NCBI GenBank assembly: GCA_964624795.1
Contig: CAZUZS010000025.1
Span: forward strand, 1-60,289
Reading direction: 5' to 3'
Length of the DNA stretch: 60,289 nt
Source: CAZUZS01 sp964624795
GTDB lineage: Bacteria; Calditrichota; Calditrichia; RBG-13-44-9
Shown piece after piece: positions 9,777-19,692 of the stretch; within the stretch, counting starts at the first letter, position 1; each line of letters begins with the position of its first letter. The position numbers and the translations under genes were made by a program. Below the pieces are notes generated by a model. That model was not told the DNA's origin and did no database searches. It saw only the letters and a list, made by a program, of their open reading frames with translations.

Positions 9777-12700
9777 ATGGAATATAATTATCCTGTAGAT
9801 TTTGAAACCTACTATTTTGTTCAGCTATTAGAGGGAATCAAAAAACTAGCAAAAACCAGGATCGATGATTCGCTGCTCGGCAGTTTGAATAAATTTGTCG
9901 ATTTCCTTTTTATGGGCGACTTGCCGCTGGAAAATATCGAAAAACTGGCTCGTATTCAGGGAACCAGCGATATTTCCATCTTTTTTTCGGATCTTATGGA
10001 ACGAATCCGCGAGTATTCTCCTGAAACGGCTCTGAACAAAATCAAGGATTACGCTCATGATTTTCTGGAAATATATAACGAATTGTCGCGCGACTCGCAA
10101 TGGCAGCAGCATGTACTGCGTGAATTGCTGGGTAGCGCACCTGTTCCTGCCGATGAATATTCCTTTATGGAAATTACACAGAATGAAATTTCCCAGTATA
10201 TAGATCGGGAATTTGAGACAAACTTCCCGGAATTGACGCCGCAAATTGAAGATTTTCTGAAACAACTCTCGGCTTCAGAGAAAATATCAGAAAAATTTGC
10301 CCGGTATGAGAATGTCGATGTGCTTCAGCCTGCTATCAACCTGATTACGGCACTTTACGAGAGACAGGGTAAGGACTTTTCTGTCGAAAAGTATTTCAGC
10401 CGGTTTTTAGGGCACCTCGATGGACTGACGAGGGAATTCCTAAAGCTGGCGAAGGATTCTCCCGAAATTTTTTTGGCTTTCCTGGCCGGAGAGCCGGTAG
10501 CGGTGGAAGAAAAACCTGTCGTCAAAAAAGACGAATTGGAAGAGATGATTGAGAGTGCACGTAAATTCGATGAAAATGCAGCCGCGCGCCCCAAACTCAG
10601 CGAAGAGGACATTCAGTTGCGCCTTCTGCTGCGTGATTATATCACGCACGAGATCAACGAACTTACCAAAGAACTTGGCCAAAACCTGAATGCGCTTCAG
10701 TCCAAACCGGGGGACAAGGAAAATCGGAAGGTCATCCTGGAGAACATGAAGGTTTACAAAGACCTGGGACAGATTCATAAATATCCGGGGATAGAAAAAA
10801 TATCATCCGAACTGTTGGCTGCTATTCAGAAGCACTTTACAGGTCAAAATAGTCTTTCGCAAATCGCATCCGATGCATTGCTGGATGCCGTCCGTTTTTA
10901 CACCTCCTACATCGATCTGGTTTTGGAGGATAAAGAACAGCAAGGCATCGATACACTGACGAAGAAGAAGGACGCTGTGCTCCTTGCTTTGCAGGCCGAG
11001 GAACCGCTCGCGGAAGTCTTCTCGCTGAAAGACGGCGATGTGCTCCCGCTTGCCTTTCAGCCCGTAAACTACCTGCTTCTGGTGTCGGCAGAGGACGCCT
11101 ACCGGGAGTTCTTGACGAAACCTGAAGATAACCGGCCGCTGGGCACGATTGCCGGGAAAATTGAGCACGTAAAAAATTGGTACGAAATTTTGGGATTAGA
11201 AGGGCCGGGCAAAATCGCTGATCAGATTTTACGATGGGTCGCCGTACCGGAGCTAAATGAACGGCTAATCGGGAAGCAGGATGTCATTACTGATGCATTC
11301 GCGATGCTTTCCAGCCAGTTATTCCAGGCGGATAAGAATGCATGGGGTGATTTGCTCAACCGGCTTTCGGAAGAAGCCCCGGTCGAAGAAGAAGGTGTTG
11401 CAATTCATGGTTCCCTGGAAGCATTTCAGGATGTAGCGCTGCGCCACTTGCGGCAAATTGAAAAAGCGCTGAAAGATGAGTCCATATCATTCGCGGGGGT
11501 TGTTGAAAATTATTATCTCCCAAATTTTAAGCGAATATCAGGAAACAGCGGCTTATTCGAAAACCACCAAATCTCGGAGTTGTGCACGTATTTCATCAAC
11601 CAAAATAATCGTTTCCGGGATGTGCCGGAAGCGATCCTGCAGAAATTCCGAACGGCATTGGCAGAAAAGCTGGAAATGGTTGCGCAGGCTGTGTTTCAAT
11701 TACCCGAGGAAATTCCGATACCCGATTTGATCGCAGAATGCGATGAAATGTATGAAGAGTGCATGGCGAACGTCCCGCCTGCCCCACAGGAGCTCACCCA
11801 CGAGCCGACCGACGAGGACGTTGCAGCAAAACGAGAAGACTATATCGATGATGAATTAAAAGGTGTCTTTTACAAGGAGGCCAAAAAATACCTGGCCGAA
11901 ATTGAAAAATATCTAAATGATCTGGATCAGAACCTGGACAATCGCAAGTCTCTTGAAAAATTGGGGGGTGTGACCCATACTTTAAAGGGATCGGCCCAAA
12001 TGTTAAACCGGAACGAGATCGCTGACTTGGCCCGCCCACTCGAAAACATTGTCGATCTGATAATCGAGGGCGAGCTGGAATTGGCAGAGGAGCTTATTCC
12101 GACCTATCGAAAAACAGTGGATGGAATTTCTGCGTATCTGGAAAATAAGGATGCAAATGCTGAAGAAATTACACTTATGCTGAATAGCTATATAGACAGG
12201 CATCTGCGCTCCAAGACAGATGAGAAAGTGCCGCAGGAGATTGCCGAAGATGCATCTGCACCGGATATCCTCAAAGAAGTAGCCGGGGAGGAAATGAGTA
12301 CGGAGGAGGAAGCTGCTGAACCGCTTCCGGAGGAGGAAATGGGTGCCGTACCCACGAAAGAGCCTGTTTTGAAGTTAAGCGAAAAAGATCCGGAATTGCT
12401 TGAGATCTTCAAAAGCGAGGCACTGAACAACCTGGAAACCATTGACAAAAACCTTGCGCTGATTGAAAAATTTACGCATGACAAACAGACAGTCCAGACT
12501 CTCGACCAGGCGATCCATGAAGTTCGCGCTGCGGCGAAAATGCTTGGCTTTGCGGAAATAGGCCACCTGATGGACAATATGGAACAAGTGATCGAGGAAG
12601 TGGGACGAAACGAACCGGCTGATTGGAACCAGATTGTTCCCGCTATGCGCAAGGTGATACAAGTTGTTCGAAGCTTGACGGAAAAATTTGAAGTTGCACA

Positions 12701-15272
12701 GCAAGAATATGATGAAACCGCCAGGGCGATTACCGCGACTCTGGAACAGCTGAAATTGGGTGAAGGACCTAAGGCCAGGGAGAAAAAACCGACATCCCCG
12801 CCGGATATTGTCGAGGAAGAGCGGGTTCTGGAACCTTCAGAGCAGGTAATGGAAGCCTTCATTCAAGAGGCCAGGGATTACTTGGAGGATATTAACTTCC
12901 TTTTAATGAAAATGGAAAAAAATCCTGACAACGAAGAAATGGCTTATCACCTGATGCGCAGCCTGCATACTTTGAAGGGATCCGCAGCCATGGTTTATCA
13001 GGAAGCTGCCGAGAAGCTAACCCACCTGGGTGAAGACATCGTTGAAGGGTATCATGATAAAGGCGAAGCGCTTCCTCAGAAGGCGATTGATTTGTTGTTC
13101 GAGGTAGTTGATGAAGTGGAATTTATCGTTGACGCACTTGATAACGGATTGCAGGGAAAGACCAAAAATTTTGAAAACGTGGCGGCACGCCTGGAAGCGT
13201 TTTATCAAAATCTTGCCGGGGGCACCGGCGTGGAAGCCGCGACACCGGAAGAAGAAACTAAAGAACCGATAACACCCCCTAAACCGGCGGAAAAACCTGC
13301 GAAAATCGTTCCTGAGCCAACCGATGAGGAATATCTTTCCATTACCGAGGAATTGGAAACGGGAAAAACCGCACCGCGGGATGCTTATGTGCGTTTGCAT
13401 GTAAATCAAATGGATACGCTCCTGAATGAAGCAGCGGAGCTGGTTATTAATCATACGCAGTTTAAAACGCAATTCGACAAGTTCAAGAATTACCTTCCCC
13501 GCATGGATATGGAAGGGAAAAACTTGCAAAATATCCTGTGGTATCTTGATACAATTGTAAATGAGGAACGGCGCATCGGGGAGCTCGTCAAACCTTATGT
13601 CCAAAACATGCCTGCGGTAGAAGAATCGCAGAAGAAGCAGATCGAAAACATTCAGCGGGCCATTCACAATCTGCAGGTTTTTTATGGCAACTTCAAACAA
13701 TCGCTGCAGGGCATCAAGGAATCCGGCAAGCTCTACGAGGAGCAGGTTCATAAGATTACAAATCTGAGTGCCATGATCCATGAACAGATTATGGAGGCCC
13801 GGCTGGTTCCCATTGCGCTTCTTTTCCAGCGCTTCAATCGTCCGCTTCGCGATTTAGCCAAGAAACACAACAAGAAAATCAAGCTTTATCTCGAAGGCGA
13901 GAGTACCGAGCTGGATCGGTTGCTAATTGAAGAATTGTATGAACCGATGCTTCACATCTTGCGCAATGCAATCGATCATGGTATTGAACCTCCAAATAAG
14001 AGAAAGAAGGCCGGCAAAGCCGAAGAAGGGCTTATCAAAATTATTGCCAAACAGGAACGGAATTTTGTAAATGTTGAAGTGCACGACGATGGCGCCGGAA
14101 TCGACATGGGGAAAGTCAAGGCGCGTGCGATTGAGCTGGGATTCCTGGAAAAAGACCAGGCAGCAGCCCTGGGCGAACAGGAAATTCTTGAATTCCTGAC
14201 GACGCCCGGTTTTTCGACTGCAGAAACAACCACCGAGCTAAGTGGGCGCGGTGTCGGGCTCGATGTTGTGAAAAATGCTATTCAGAAAATAAAAGGCGAC
14301 CTGCGGATTTATTCGGAAATCGGAAAAGGCACACGGTTTGTTATTCGCGTTCCTATTTCGCTAACAGTAACCCAGGCCATGCTGGTAGATGTGGGAGCCC
14401 AAATATATGCCATGCCGTTGCTGCAGGTGGAAGAGACGACCAATATTACCATCCGTGATCTCGATTTGCGGGAAAGCGTTTACTTTATGCGGCACCGTGG
14501 AAACCACATCCCGGTGCTGTATTTGACGAATCTGCTGCAAATTCGAACAACCCGACGGAAACCTGTTTCTGTTGTCGGCGAATACCCGGTCATCATTGTG
14601 CAGGATGAAGGGATTAAGGTTGCCTTACTGGTAGACAAGATCGTCCACAGGGAAGAAATATTGATCAAAACGCTGGGTCCGAGCCTGAGGCGCGTACGGT
14701 TTATTACCGGCGGCTCCGTGCTGGCGGATGGAAAGGTGGTGCTGGTATTGGATATTCCGCAAATTGTGCGGGAGGCGGTGCGCATGAAGGAAACAGGCGC
14801 AGCACTTCACCCGCAGGATTTAATGCGCCCCGATACCGAACGTCCGACCGAGGAGCTTGCTGCGGCAAAGAGCAGGAGAGTTCAGCGCATTATTAAGGAT
14901 CGCAAACCGGCGGTGCTGGTAGTTGATGATTCCCTGAGCATCCGCAAATTTTTGGCCGGTCTTCTTACCCAAAAGGATTACGAGGTTGAAATGGCAAAGA
15001 ACGGCTATCAGGCTCTGGAAAAGCTGAACCAGAGAGAATTCGACCTGGTGGTCACCGACCTCGAGATGCCTCATCTGTCCGGTTATGAATTGATCGAGCA
15101 GGTCAGGGCGGATGCCCGCTGGGATTCGATGCCGATTATTGTTCTTACAGGTCGGGCAAGCAAACATATCCAGCAGTTGACCCAAAATCTAGGTGCCGAC
15201 GAATTCATTATCAAGCCATTCAAAGAAAATGAATTGATTGATAAGATCGAAACCTACATCGGACGAGAATAG
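9777..15272 (+). CDS. cheA: Giant CheA-type hybrid histidine kinase with three Hpt domains and a receiver
   Basis: Central kinase (1831 residues). The first 680 or so residues are mainly helical and match nothing I recognise. Three Hpt modules follow: His734 (THTLKGSAQM), His914 (IHEVRAAAKML, with the usual LKGSA altered) and His1064 (LHTLKGSAAMV), separated by acidic or proline-rich linkers. The CheA core begins near 1200 with dimerisation helices. Its ATPase has N-box Asn1397 (RNAIDHG), DDGAGID and GRGVGLD; a CheW-like regulatory domain follows. The C-terminal receiver (about 1712-1831) has Asp1717/1718 and phospho-acceptor Asp1761. The architecture resembles ChpA/PilL of type IV pilus systems and PixL, so twitching or surface-response control is likely but inferred. 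Confidence 0.96.
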   Translation: MEYNYPVDFETYYFVQLLEGIKKLAKTRIDDSLLGSLNKFVDFLFMGDLPLENIEKLARIQGTSDISIFFSDLMERIREYSPETALNKIKDYAHDFLEIYNELSRDSQWQQHVLRELLGSAPVPADEYSFMEITQNEISQYIDREFETNFPELTPQIEDFLKQLSASEKISEKFARYENVDVLQPAINLITALYERQGKDFSVEKYFSRFLGHLDGLTREFLKLAKDSPEIFLAFLAGEPVAVEEKPVVKKDELEEMIESARKFDENAAARPKLSEEDIQLRLLLRDYITHEINELTKELGQNLNALQSKPGDKENRKVILENMKVYKDLGQIHKYPGIEKISSELLAAIQKHFTGQNSLSQIASDALLDAVRFYTSYIDLVLEDKEQQGIDTLTKKKDAVLLALQAEEPLAEVFSLKDGDVLPLAFQPVNYLLLVSAEDAYREFLTKPEDNRPLGTIAGKIEHVKNWYEILGLEGPGKIADQILRWVAVPELNERLIGKQDVITDAFAMLSSQLFQADKNAWGDLLNRLSEEAPVEEEGVAIHGSLEAFQDVALRHLRQIEKALKDESISFAGVVENYYLPNFKRISGNSGLFENHQISELCTYFINQNNRFRDVPEAILQKFRTALAEKLEMVAQAVFQLPEEIPIPDLIAECDEMYEECMANVPPAPQELTHEPTDEDVAAKREDYIDDELKGVFYKEAKKYLAEIEKYLNDLDQNLDNRKSLEKLGGVTHTLKGSAQMLNRNEIADLARPLENIVDLIIEGELELAEELIPTYRKTVDGISAYLENKDANAEEITLMLNSYIDRHLRSKTDEKVPQEIAEDASAPDILKEVAGEEMSTEEEAAEPLPEEEMGAVPTKEPVLKLSEKDPELLEIFKSEALNNLETIDKNLALIEKFTHDKQTVQTLDQAIHEVRAAAKMLGFAEIGHLMDNMEQVIEEVGRNEPADWNQIVPAMRKVIQVVRSLTEKFEVAQQEYDETARAITATLEQLKLGEGPKAREKKPTSPPDIVEEERVLEPSEQVMEAFIQEARDYLEDINFLLMKMEKNPDNEEMAYHLMRSLHTLKGSAAMVYQEAAEKLTHLGEDIVEGYHDKGEALPQKAIDLLFEVVDEVEFIVDALDNGLQGKTKNFENVAARLEAFYQNLAGGTGVEAATPEEETKEPITPPKPAEKPAKIVPEPTDEEYLSITEELETGKTAPRDAYVRLHVNQMDTLLNEAAELVINHTQFKTQFDKFKNYLPRMDMEGKNLQNILWYLDTIVNEERRIGELVKPYVQNMPAVEESQKKQIENIQRAIHNLQVFYGNFKQSLQGIKESGKLYEEQVHKITNLSAMIHEQIMEARLVPIALLFQRFNRPLRDLAKKHNKKIKLYLEGESTELDRLLIEELYEPMLHILRNAIDHGIEPPNKRKKAGKAEEGLIKIIAKQERNFVNVEVHDDGAGIDMGKVKARAIELGFLEKDQAAALGEQEILEFLTTPGFSTAETTTELSGRGVGLDVVKNAIQKIKGDLRIYSEIGKGTRFVIRVPISLTVTQAMLVDVGAQIYAMPLLQVEETTNITIRDLDLRESVYFMRHRGNHIPVLYLTNLLQIRTTRRKPVSVVGEYPVIIVQDEGIKVALLVDKIVHREEILIKTLGPSLRRVRFITGGSVLADGKVVLVLDIPQIVREAVRMKETGAALHPQDLMRPDTERPTEELAAAKSRRVQRIIKDRKPAVLVVDDSLSIRKFLAGLLTQKDYEVEMAKNGYQALEKLNQREFDLVVTDLEMPHLSGYELIEQVRADARWDSMPIIVLTGRASKHIQQLTQNLGADEFIIKPFKENELIDKIETYIGRE

Positions 15273-15594
15273 ATCTTTTCCGGGCAGAAGGGAAAACGGG
15301 CACCTGTCTTAAATTGCTTCTATAGATACATGAGTGACCCAGCTCGAGGGAAAGGTGGATATCACACGACGATTTGGCATCTTCTATTGTGTGTCGGGTC
15401 TCTCGCTTGCGAAGCAAAATGAAACAGATGGCCTCCCCGATGCCCGCCGGAGCCGCAAAGCAAACATCCCTTTTCTATAGACTTACCTGGAATAATTTTT
15501 TATATTCATGCTGACTATTATTTCTTCCGGCCTTGGTCCGAATAGGGGAGAGTTTATTTTTTCACCGGGATGCGTCCAAATAAAATAGAATTTC
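15273..15594. other. Intergenic region after cheA, no gene found
   Basis: 322 bases between cheA and the beta-helix gene. Short open frames exist on both strands but none has a ribosome site or recognisable protein. I see no convincing terminator; a weak TTTTCC/GGAAAA dyad just after cheA has no T-run. Confidence 0.5.
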
Positions 15595-17034
15595 ATGCTT
15601 AAAATTTTTTACATCCTCATCATTTTATTTTTTTCAATCAGCTCATCTGCCCAGAATTATTTTTCCGGCAGGATTGACCGCGACACTCGCTGGATCGGCG
15701 ATATTTACATCGATGGAGACGTGGTAATCCCGCGAGGCGTGATCCTTTCAATAGAGAGTGGAAGCAGGGTTTTGTTTAAGCCGCATACCGATTCGCAAAA
15801 ATCCGGGAAGGACAAAGAGCGGGCGGAGATTATTATCGATGGGGTGCTGTTGGTACGCGGCGCCGGAAGTCAAAGCCCGGTGATATTCACTTCTGAGGCC
15901 GTCAAACCGCAAATGAATGATTGGTACGGGATTATCGTAAAGGATTTTACCGATAAATCTGCTCTTCGCAATTGCATAGTTGAGTTTGGCTATAAAGGAG
16001 TTACCTGTTATGGGAGCGCGCCCACCATTACGGATTCCGAGATAAGGTACAATTATAATTCGGGGATAAGCTGCGAAGTACGGGCAAATCCATCCGTAGA
16101 TAATAGTGTGATTGTCGGGAATGGATTCGCGGGCATCAATTGCGAGCTGGCCTCCACACCAAGAATCAGCAGTTGCACCATCACTCAAAATACATATGGT
16201 GTCATCATCTTTAGTCGTTCCGAGCCGGACCTCGGCCACTACCCGGCCAGGGAAGGTCAGAGTTCCGGCGAAAACCGAATCTACAATAATTTTGATTTCG
16301 ATGTTTACAATCATTCCACCAATAATATTTCTGCCCAGAATAATTTCTGGAATACCACAAATCCAAATGAAATTCGATTTACAATTTTCGATAACCTGAA
16401 AAATCCGGCCTATGGAAATGTTATGTTCCAGCCGATATTCTTTAAAAAGAAATCGCGGCAGTTGGCCATTCCCCCAATTGCCATGGAAGAACAGGAGCAT
16501 GAGACTCCGGTACGTTACCCTTCGCCAGGAACAAAAAACGACACACTGCCAATCGAATCTATTGAGGGTACGCCGGGTTTTACCGAAAAATTGACCGGAG
16601 CCGATTCGCTAAATGCATCGACAGCTCCAACTACCCGGACTTCGCCTGAGACATTCGTTCGGGCGAAACCCGAGACTGTGTATGTTTACAAAGAAGCAGC
16701 ATCGCCGCCGACGCCCAAACAGCCGGAGATTCAGGAGCCATTGCTGGAGGCGTTTCTTGATTCCGGGAAAAGGGAATACAGGAATAAAGTGACACCCCAG
16801 TACCCGGATATTTATGTGAAAACCGGGCTGGAGGGCGATGTGTTAATTCAGGTGATTGTTGGAAAAGACGGCAATGTGGCAAGCTATCAAGTATTGCGCT
16901 CAGACGATGATCTCTTTACACAGGCGGCGCTGCGAGCTTTATCGGAATTCAAATATAAACCTGGCACATACCAGGGAAAACCCATACAGTATAAAATAGT
17001 GGAGCGTTTTCGTTTTAAAAGGAGTACTCCTTAG
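15595..17034 (+). CDS. Exported parallel beta-helix protein with TonB C-terminal domain
   Basis: 479 residues. A hydrophobic N-terminal helix (about 3-18) ending SSSAQ looks like a cleavable signal peptide. Residues about 20-280 read as a right-handed parallel beta-helix of NosD/PbH1 type, with repeats such as ITDSEIRYNYNSGISCEV, VDNSVIVGNGFAGINCE and ISSCTITQNTYGVII. A Pro/Thr/Glu-rich linker follows to about 390. The last 85 residues match a TonB C-terminal domain (TPQYPDIYVKTGLEGDVLI, then GKDGNVASYQVL and KYKPGTYQGKP). Beta-helix domains usually bind or cleave polysaccharide, and TonB-C domains contact outer-membrane receptors or peptidoglycan. The joint function is unknown. The stop overlaps the next start by one base. 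Confidence 0.85.
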   Translation: MLKIFYILIILFFSISSSAQNYFSGRIDRDTRWIGDIYIDGDVVIPRGVILSIESGSRVLFKPHTDSQKSGKDKERAEIIIDGVLLVRGAGSQSPVIFTSEAVKPQMNDWYGIIVKDFTDKSALRNCIVEFGYKGVTCYGSAPTITDSEIRYNYNSGISCEVRANPSVDNSVIVGNGFAGINCELASTPRISSCTITQNTYGVIIFSRSEPDLGHYPAREGQSSGENRIYNNFDFDVYNHSTNNISAQNNFWNTTNPNEIRFTIFDNLKNPAYGNVMFQPIFFKKKSRQLAIPPIAMEEQEHETPVRYPSPGTKNDTLPIESIEGTPGFTEKLTGADSLNASTAPTTRTSPETFVRAKPETVYVYKEAASPPTPKQPEIQEPLLEAFLDSGKREYRNKVTPQYPDIYVKTGLEGDVLIQVIVGKDGNVASYQVLRSDDDLFTQAALRALSEFKYKPGTYQGKPIQYKIVERFRFKRSTP

Positions 17035-17663
17035 TGGAAATCGAGAAGAAAAATCATCTTGTTGGAATAGCCGGAAATATTGGGGTTGGGAAGACTACGC
17101 TGACCCGCAACCTGGCGGAACGCATGGGCTGGAAACCCTATTATGAAAGCGTAATTGATAATCCCTACCTTGATGACTTTTACGGTGACATGCGGCGCTG
17201 GAGCTTCAACCTGCAAATATATTTCCTGGCCCACCGGTTTAATGCGCAAAAGGAAATAATCGAATCGGCTTTTCCGGCGGTGCAGGACCGCACAATTTAT
17301 GAAGACGTTGAGATTTTTGCCCGCTCACTCCACGAACAGGGGTACATGAACGAACGAGATCACCAGACCTACCGCGAATTATTTAAAGACATGGTGAATT
17401 ATCTCCCGAAGCCGGACCTGATTATTTACCTGAGAGCTTCTGTTAGCACGCTGCTAAGCCGCATCAAACAGCGCGGACGGGATTTCGAGCGCACCATTTC
17501 CCCCGATTACATCGAGTATTTGAATAATGCCTATGAACGCTGGATGAAAGAAGCCCGTGAGACATTTAATATTCTTACGGTGAATGCCGACGAGGTCGAT
17601 TTCCTGCTGGAAAAAGATAAATTTGAAGAACTGGTCCAAACCATCCGTGAATACTGCCCGTAA
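17034..17663 (+). CDS. Deoxynucleoside kinase
   Basis: Phosphorylates deoxynucleosides in salvage. The 209-residue protein has the P-loop GNIGVGKTT near 14-22, the substrate region YYESVIDNPYLDDFY, the DRTIYEDVEIFAR motif equivalent to the DRS segment of the dNK/dGK/dCK family, and a lid region with RIKQRGRDFER. Start is GTG overlapping the previous gene's TAG by one base, and the 3' end overlaps the glycosyltransferase start, so the three genes are probably co-transcribed. Base specificity cannot be read from sequence. Confidence 0.93.
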   Translation: MEIEKKNHLVGIAGNIGVGKTTLTRNLAERMGWKPYYESVIDNPYLDDFYGDMRRWSFNLQIYFLAHRFNAQKEIIESAFPAVQDRTIYEDVEIFARSLHEQGYMNERDHQTYRELFKDMVNYLPKPDLIIYLRASVSTLLSRIKQRGRDFERTISPDYIEYLNNAYERWMKEARETFNILTVNADEVDFLLEKDKFEELVQTIREYCP

Positions 17664-18960
17664 AAAGCATATCCTCTTTTTGAGCTACTATTTTCCACCC
17701 ATGGGCGGGGGCGGCGTCCAGCGCATTCTAAAATTTTTGAAATATTGGGATTATATTTCCTACGACGTTAGCCTTGTAACGGTAAAGCCCAGCTATTTTT
17801 ATGCTGAAGACCAGGAATTATTGAATGACATTCCTGCTGAAGTTAAGGTACACAGGACCGGCTCGCTGGATCCATTCCGTTTGCTTTATCTTATCAGAAA
17901 TATCTTTCCGGCGAAGAAGAATCCCACGAAAGCACAAAATAGGGAGAGCGGGATTCTGTTTCGAAAGATCGCCGGGTTTTTGTTTGTCCCGGATAGCCGC
18001 CTGTTGTGGCTGCCATTCGTTGTTCATGCAGTCAGAAAAATTCACAAAAGACATCCGATAGATCTGATCGTCGGCAGCATGCCGCCATTCACAACCGGGC
18101 TGGCAGCCATTGCCAGTCGACTGTTTTTCCGCATCCCGGCCGTTCTCGATCTGCGTGATTCCTGGACAAACAATCCCTACCTGCCGGATGTAACATCTTT
18201 TCATGCTTACCTTCAGAAGAAACTGGAAAAGGTGGTTTTGGGACATGCAAATGGCATTGTCTTTGTCAACGATCATTTAGAAAAATATTATCTGGAACGA
18301 TACCCCGCCCGGGCGTCATGTCCTTTTCGAACCATTCGCAATGGCTACGATCCGGAAGATTTTTCAAATCGTGAATACGGACCCCGCCTGTCGGCTGGAA
18401 TTTTTCATATCGGCATTATGGGCACAGTTTATTCGCAGGGAAATGCGCCTTCGCCTCTCTTTGAAGCGATCTCCGGGCTTGTCCGGGAATCTCCGTCAAT
18501 CAAGCAGAAACTTGGTGTTGTGCTTTTGGGCAAATGGGCAGAAGATTTCGTTAGTCACGTAAAATCGTACGGGATTGACGAAATAATAACATGGGTGAAT
18601 TACTTGCCGCATCGTCAGGCACTCTCCTTCATTCGGCAGGTGGATGTTTTGGCGCTGGCCATTGATAGCCGAATGAAAGGAAGCAGAAACGTAATCCCGG
18701 GCCGGACTTACGAGTACCTTTATCTTCGAAAGCCAATTTTGGCCATGTGTCCGCCGGATGGCGATCTTGCCCGGGTTGTTCACGACTGTGATGCCGGCGA
18801 GGCAGTTGAATTTACCGATGTGAAAGAGATTCAACGAATATTGAAGATGTGGATTGAAAATCCTCCAGGTTTGCGGAAACAATATGGGGTCAGGAATATA
18901 GAAAATTTCAGCCGAGAACAATTGACCTCCCAATTGATGGACTTTATCTCCAAAATGTAG
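17647..18960 (+). CDS. Glycosyltransferase, GT4-like family
   Basis: About 437 residues with a two-Rossmann GT-B layout. The N-terminal half has HILFLSYYFPPMGGGGVQRI, typical of GT4 acceptor domains, and LDLRDSWTNNP; the C-terminal half has GIMGTVY, the donor-site stretch YEYLYLRKPILAMCP and a closing helix. The frame is open back to 17584, but the GTG 17 bases inside the end of the kinase gene starts directly before the first beta-strand and is the likely start. No membrane helix is obvious. Donor, acceptor and pathway are unknown; nearby genes give no polysaccharide cluster. Confidence 0.88.
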   Translation: MNTARKKHILFLSYYFPPMGGGGVQRILKFLKYWDYISYDVSLVTVKPSYFYAEDQELLNDIPAEVKVHRTGSLDPFRLLYLIRNIFPAKKNPTKAQNRESGILFRKIAGFLFVPDSRLLWLPFVVHAVRKIHKRHPIDLIVGSMPPFTTGLAAIASRLFFRIPAVLDLRDSWTNNPYLPDVTSFHAYLQKKLEKVVLGHANGIVFVNDHLEKYYLERYPARASCPFRTIRNGYDPEDFSNREYGPRLSAGIFHIGIMGTVYSQGNAPSPLFEAISGLVRESPSIKQKLGVVLLGKWAEDFVSHVKSYGIDEIITWVNYLPHRQALSFIRQVDVLALAIDSRMKGSRNVIPGRTYEYLYLRKPILAMCPPDGDLARVVHDCDAGEAVEFTDVKEIQRILKMWIENPPGLRKQYGVRNIENFSREQLTSQLMDFISKM

Positions 18961-19692
18961 GGAACCGATGGGATTCTGTCCTTAATTTTACCGCCCTCCA
19001 ACAGCAAAGAAATGAATTTTGAAGGACAATCTGTTCCAGTGCCCGCAATATTTCTGCGAATGGCCCATAACAGATAGCTAACTCCCGTTGAAAATCGCAG
19101 TCCTCCGATTTCAGGCCGATAGGAAGATCGATTTCATGGTTGAGAACATAGCACGAGCGGACCGGGAATCTGAATAGCATGATTTGTTGGTTGTGTTATT
19201 CATTTTCCCGGGGTTCAGCAGGAAAAGAACTCATGCTGATCAAAACACTTTTTCGGACAATATGCATTTCAATATCCCGGAGTAAATTCGGACATGGACA
19301 GTAAAAGACACGGAAGGTTATTGAAACCCTCTGTTTGGAGATTTCTGGAAAACCGTTTGTGATCTTTCGCCACAAAGATTATATTATCAATCGAAGTTGT
19401 GAATTGCATTGCTCTGTTATACTTACTAGTTGTAATACGAGCGCTTCCGCAGAATACCAAAAATCTACTGGCGTCTAAGAATATGACGCAACGGCCTCGG
19501 TCGTTTCTTGGTCTAACAGCATAAGACTGTGGTTCAAACTTAAAAAAGGTGTACTATCTTTAGATGATACAAACACGAAGAAACAACTTTCATGGCTTAT
19601 ATATGATCATTTGATCATTGAATTGTATACTGTAGTATTATTTGTTCATAAAATATAATTTAAGGAGGAACCTTATTAGAAGGAGAAAAAAC
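18961..19692. other. Long intergenic region before the KamA-family gene
   Basis: About 730 bases with no confident gene. A minus-strand frame of 78 codons (18944-19180) has a fairly natural residue mix but no clear ribosome site, and overlaps the end of the glycosyltransferase gene. The last 150 bases become AT-rich, with TATACT and TAGTAT boxes near 19626-19636 that could be -10 elements for the downstream gene. I find no riboswitch-like fold I can name. Confidence 0.45.

Noticed and set aside
13017..13781. Minus-strand frame of 254 codons inside cheA
   Set aside because: Antisense to the Hpt3/dimerisation region; no recognisable protein.
15748..16500. Minus-strand frame of 250 codons opposite the beta-helix protein
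   Set aside because: Repeat-driven shadow of the beta-helix codons; the plus frame has a signal peptide and a TonB domain.
19500..19692. Possible lysine riboswitch before the KamA-family gene
   Set aside because: I could not find the conserved multi-helix core; the leader is AT-rich without suitable stems.
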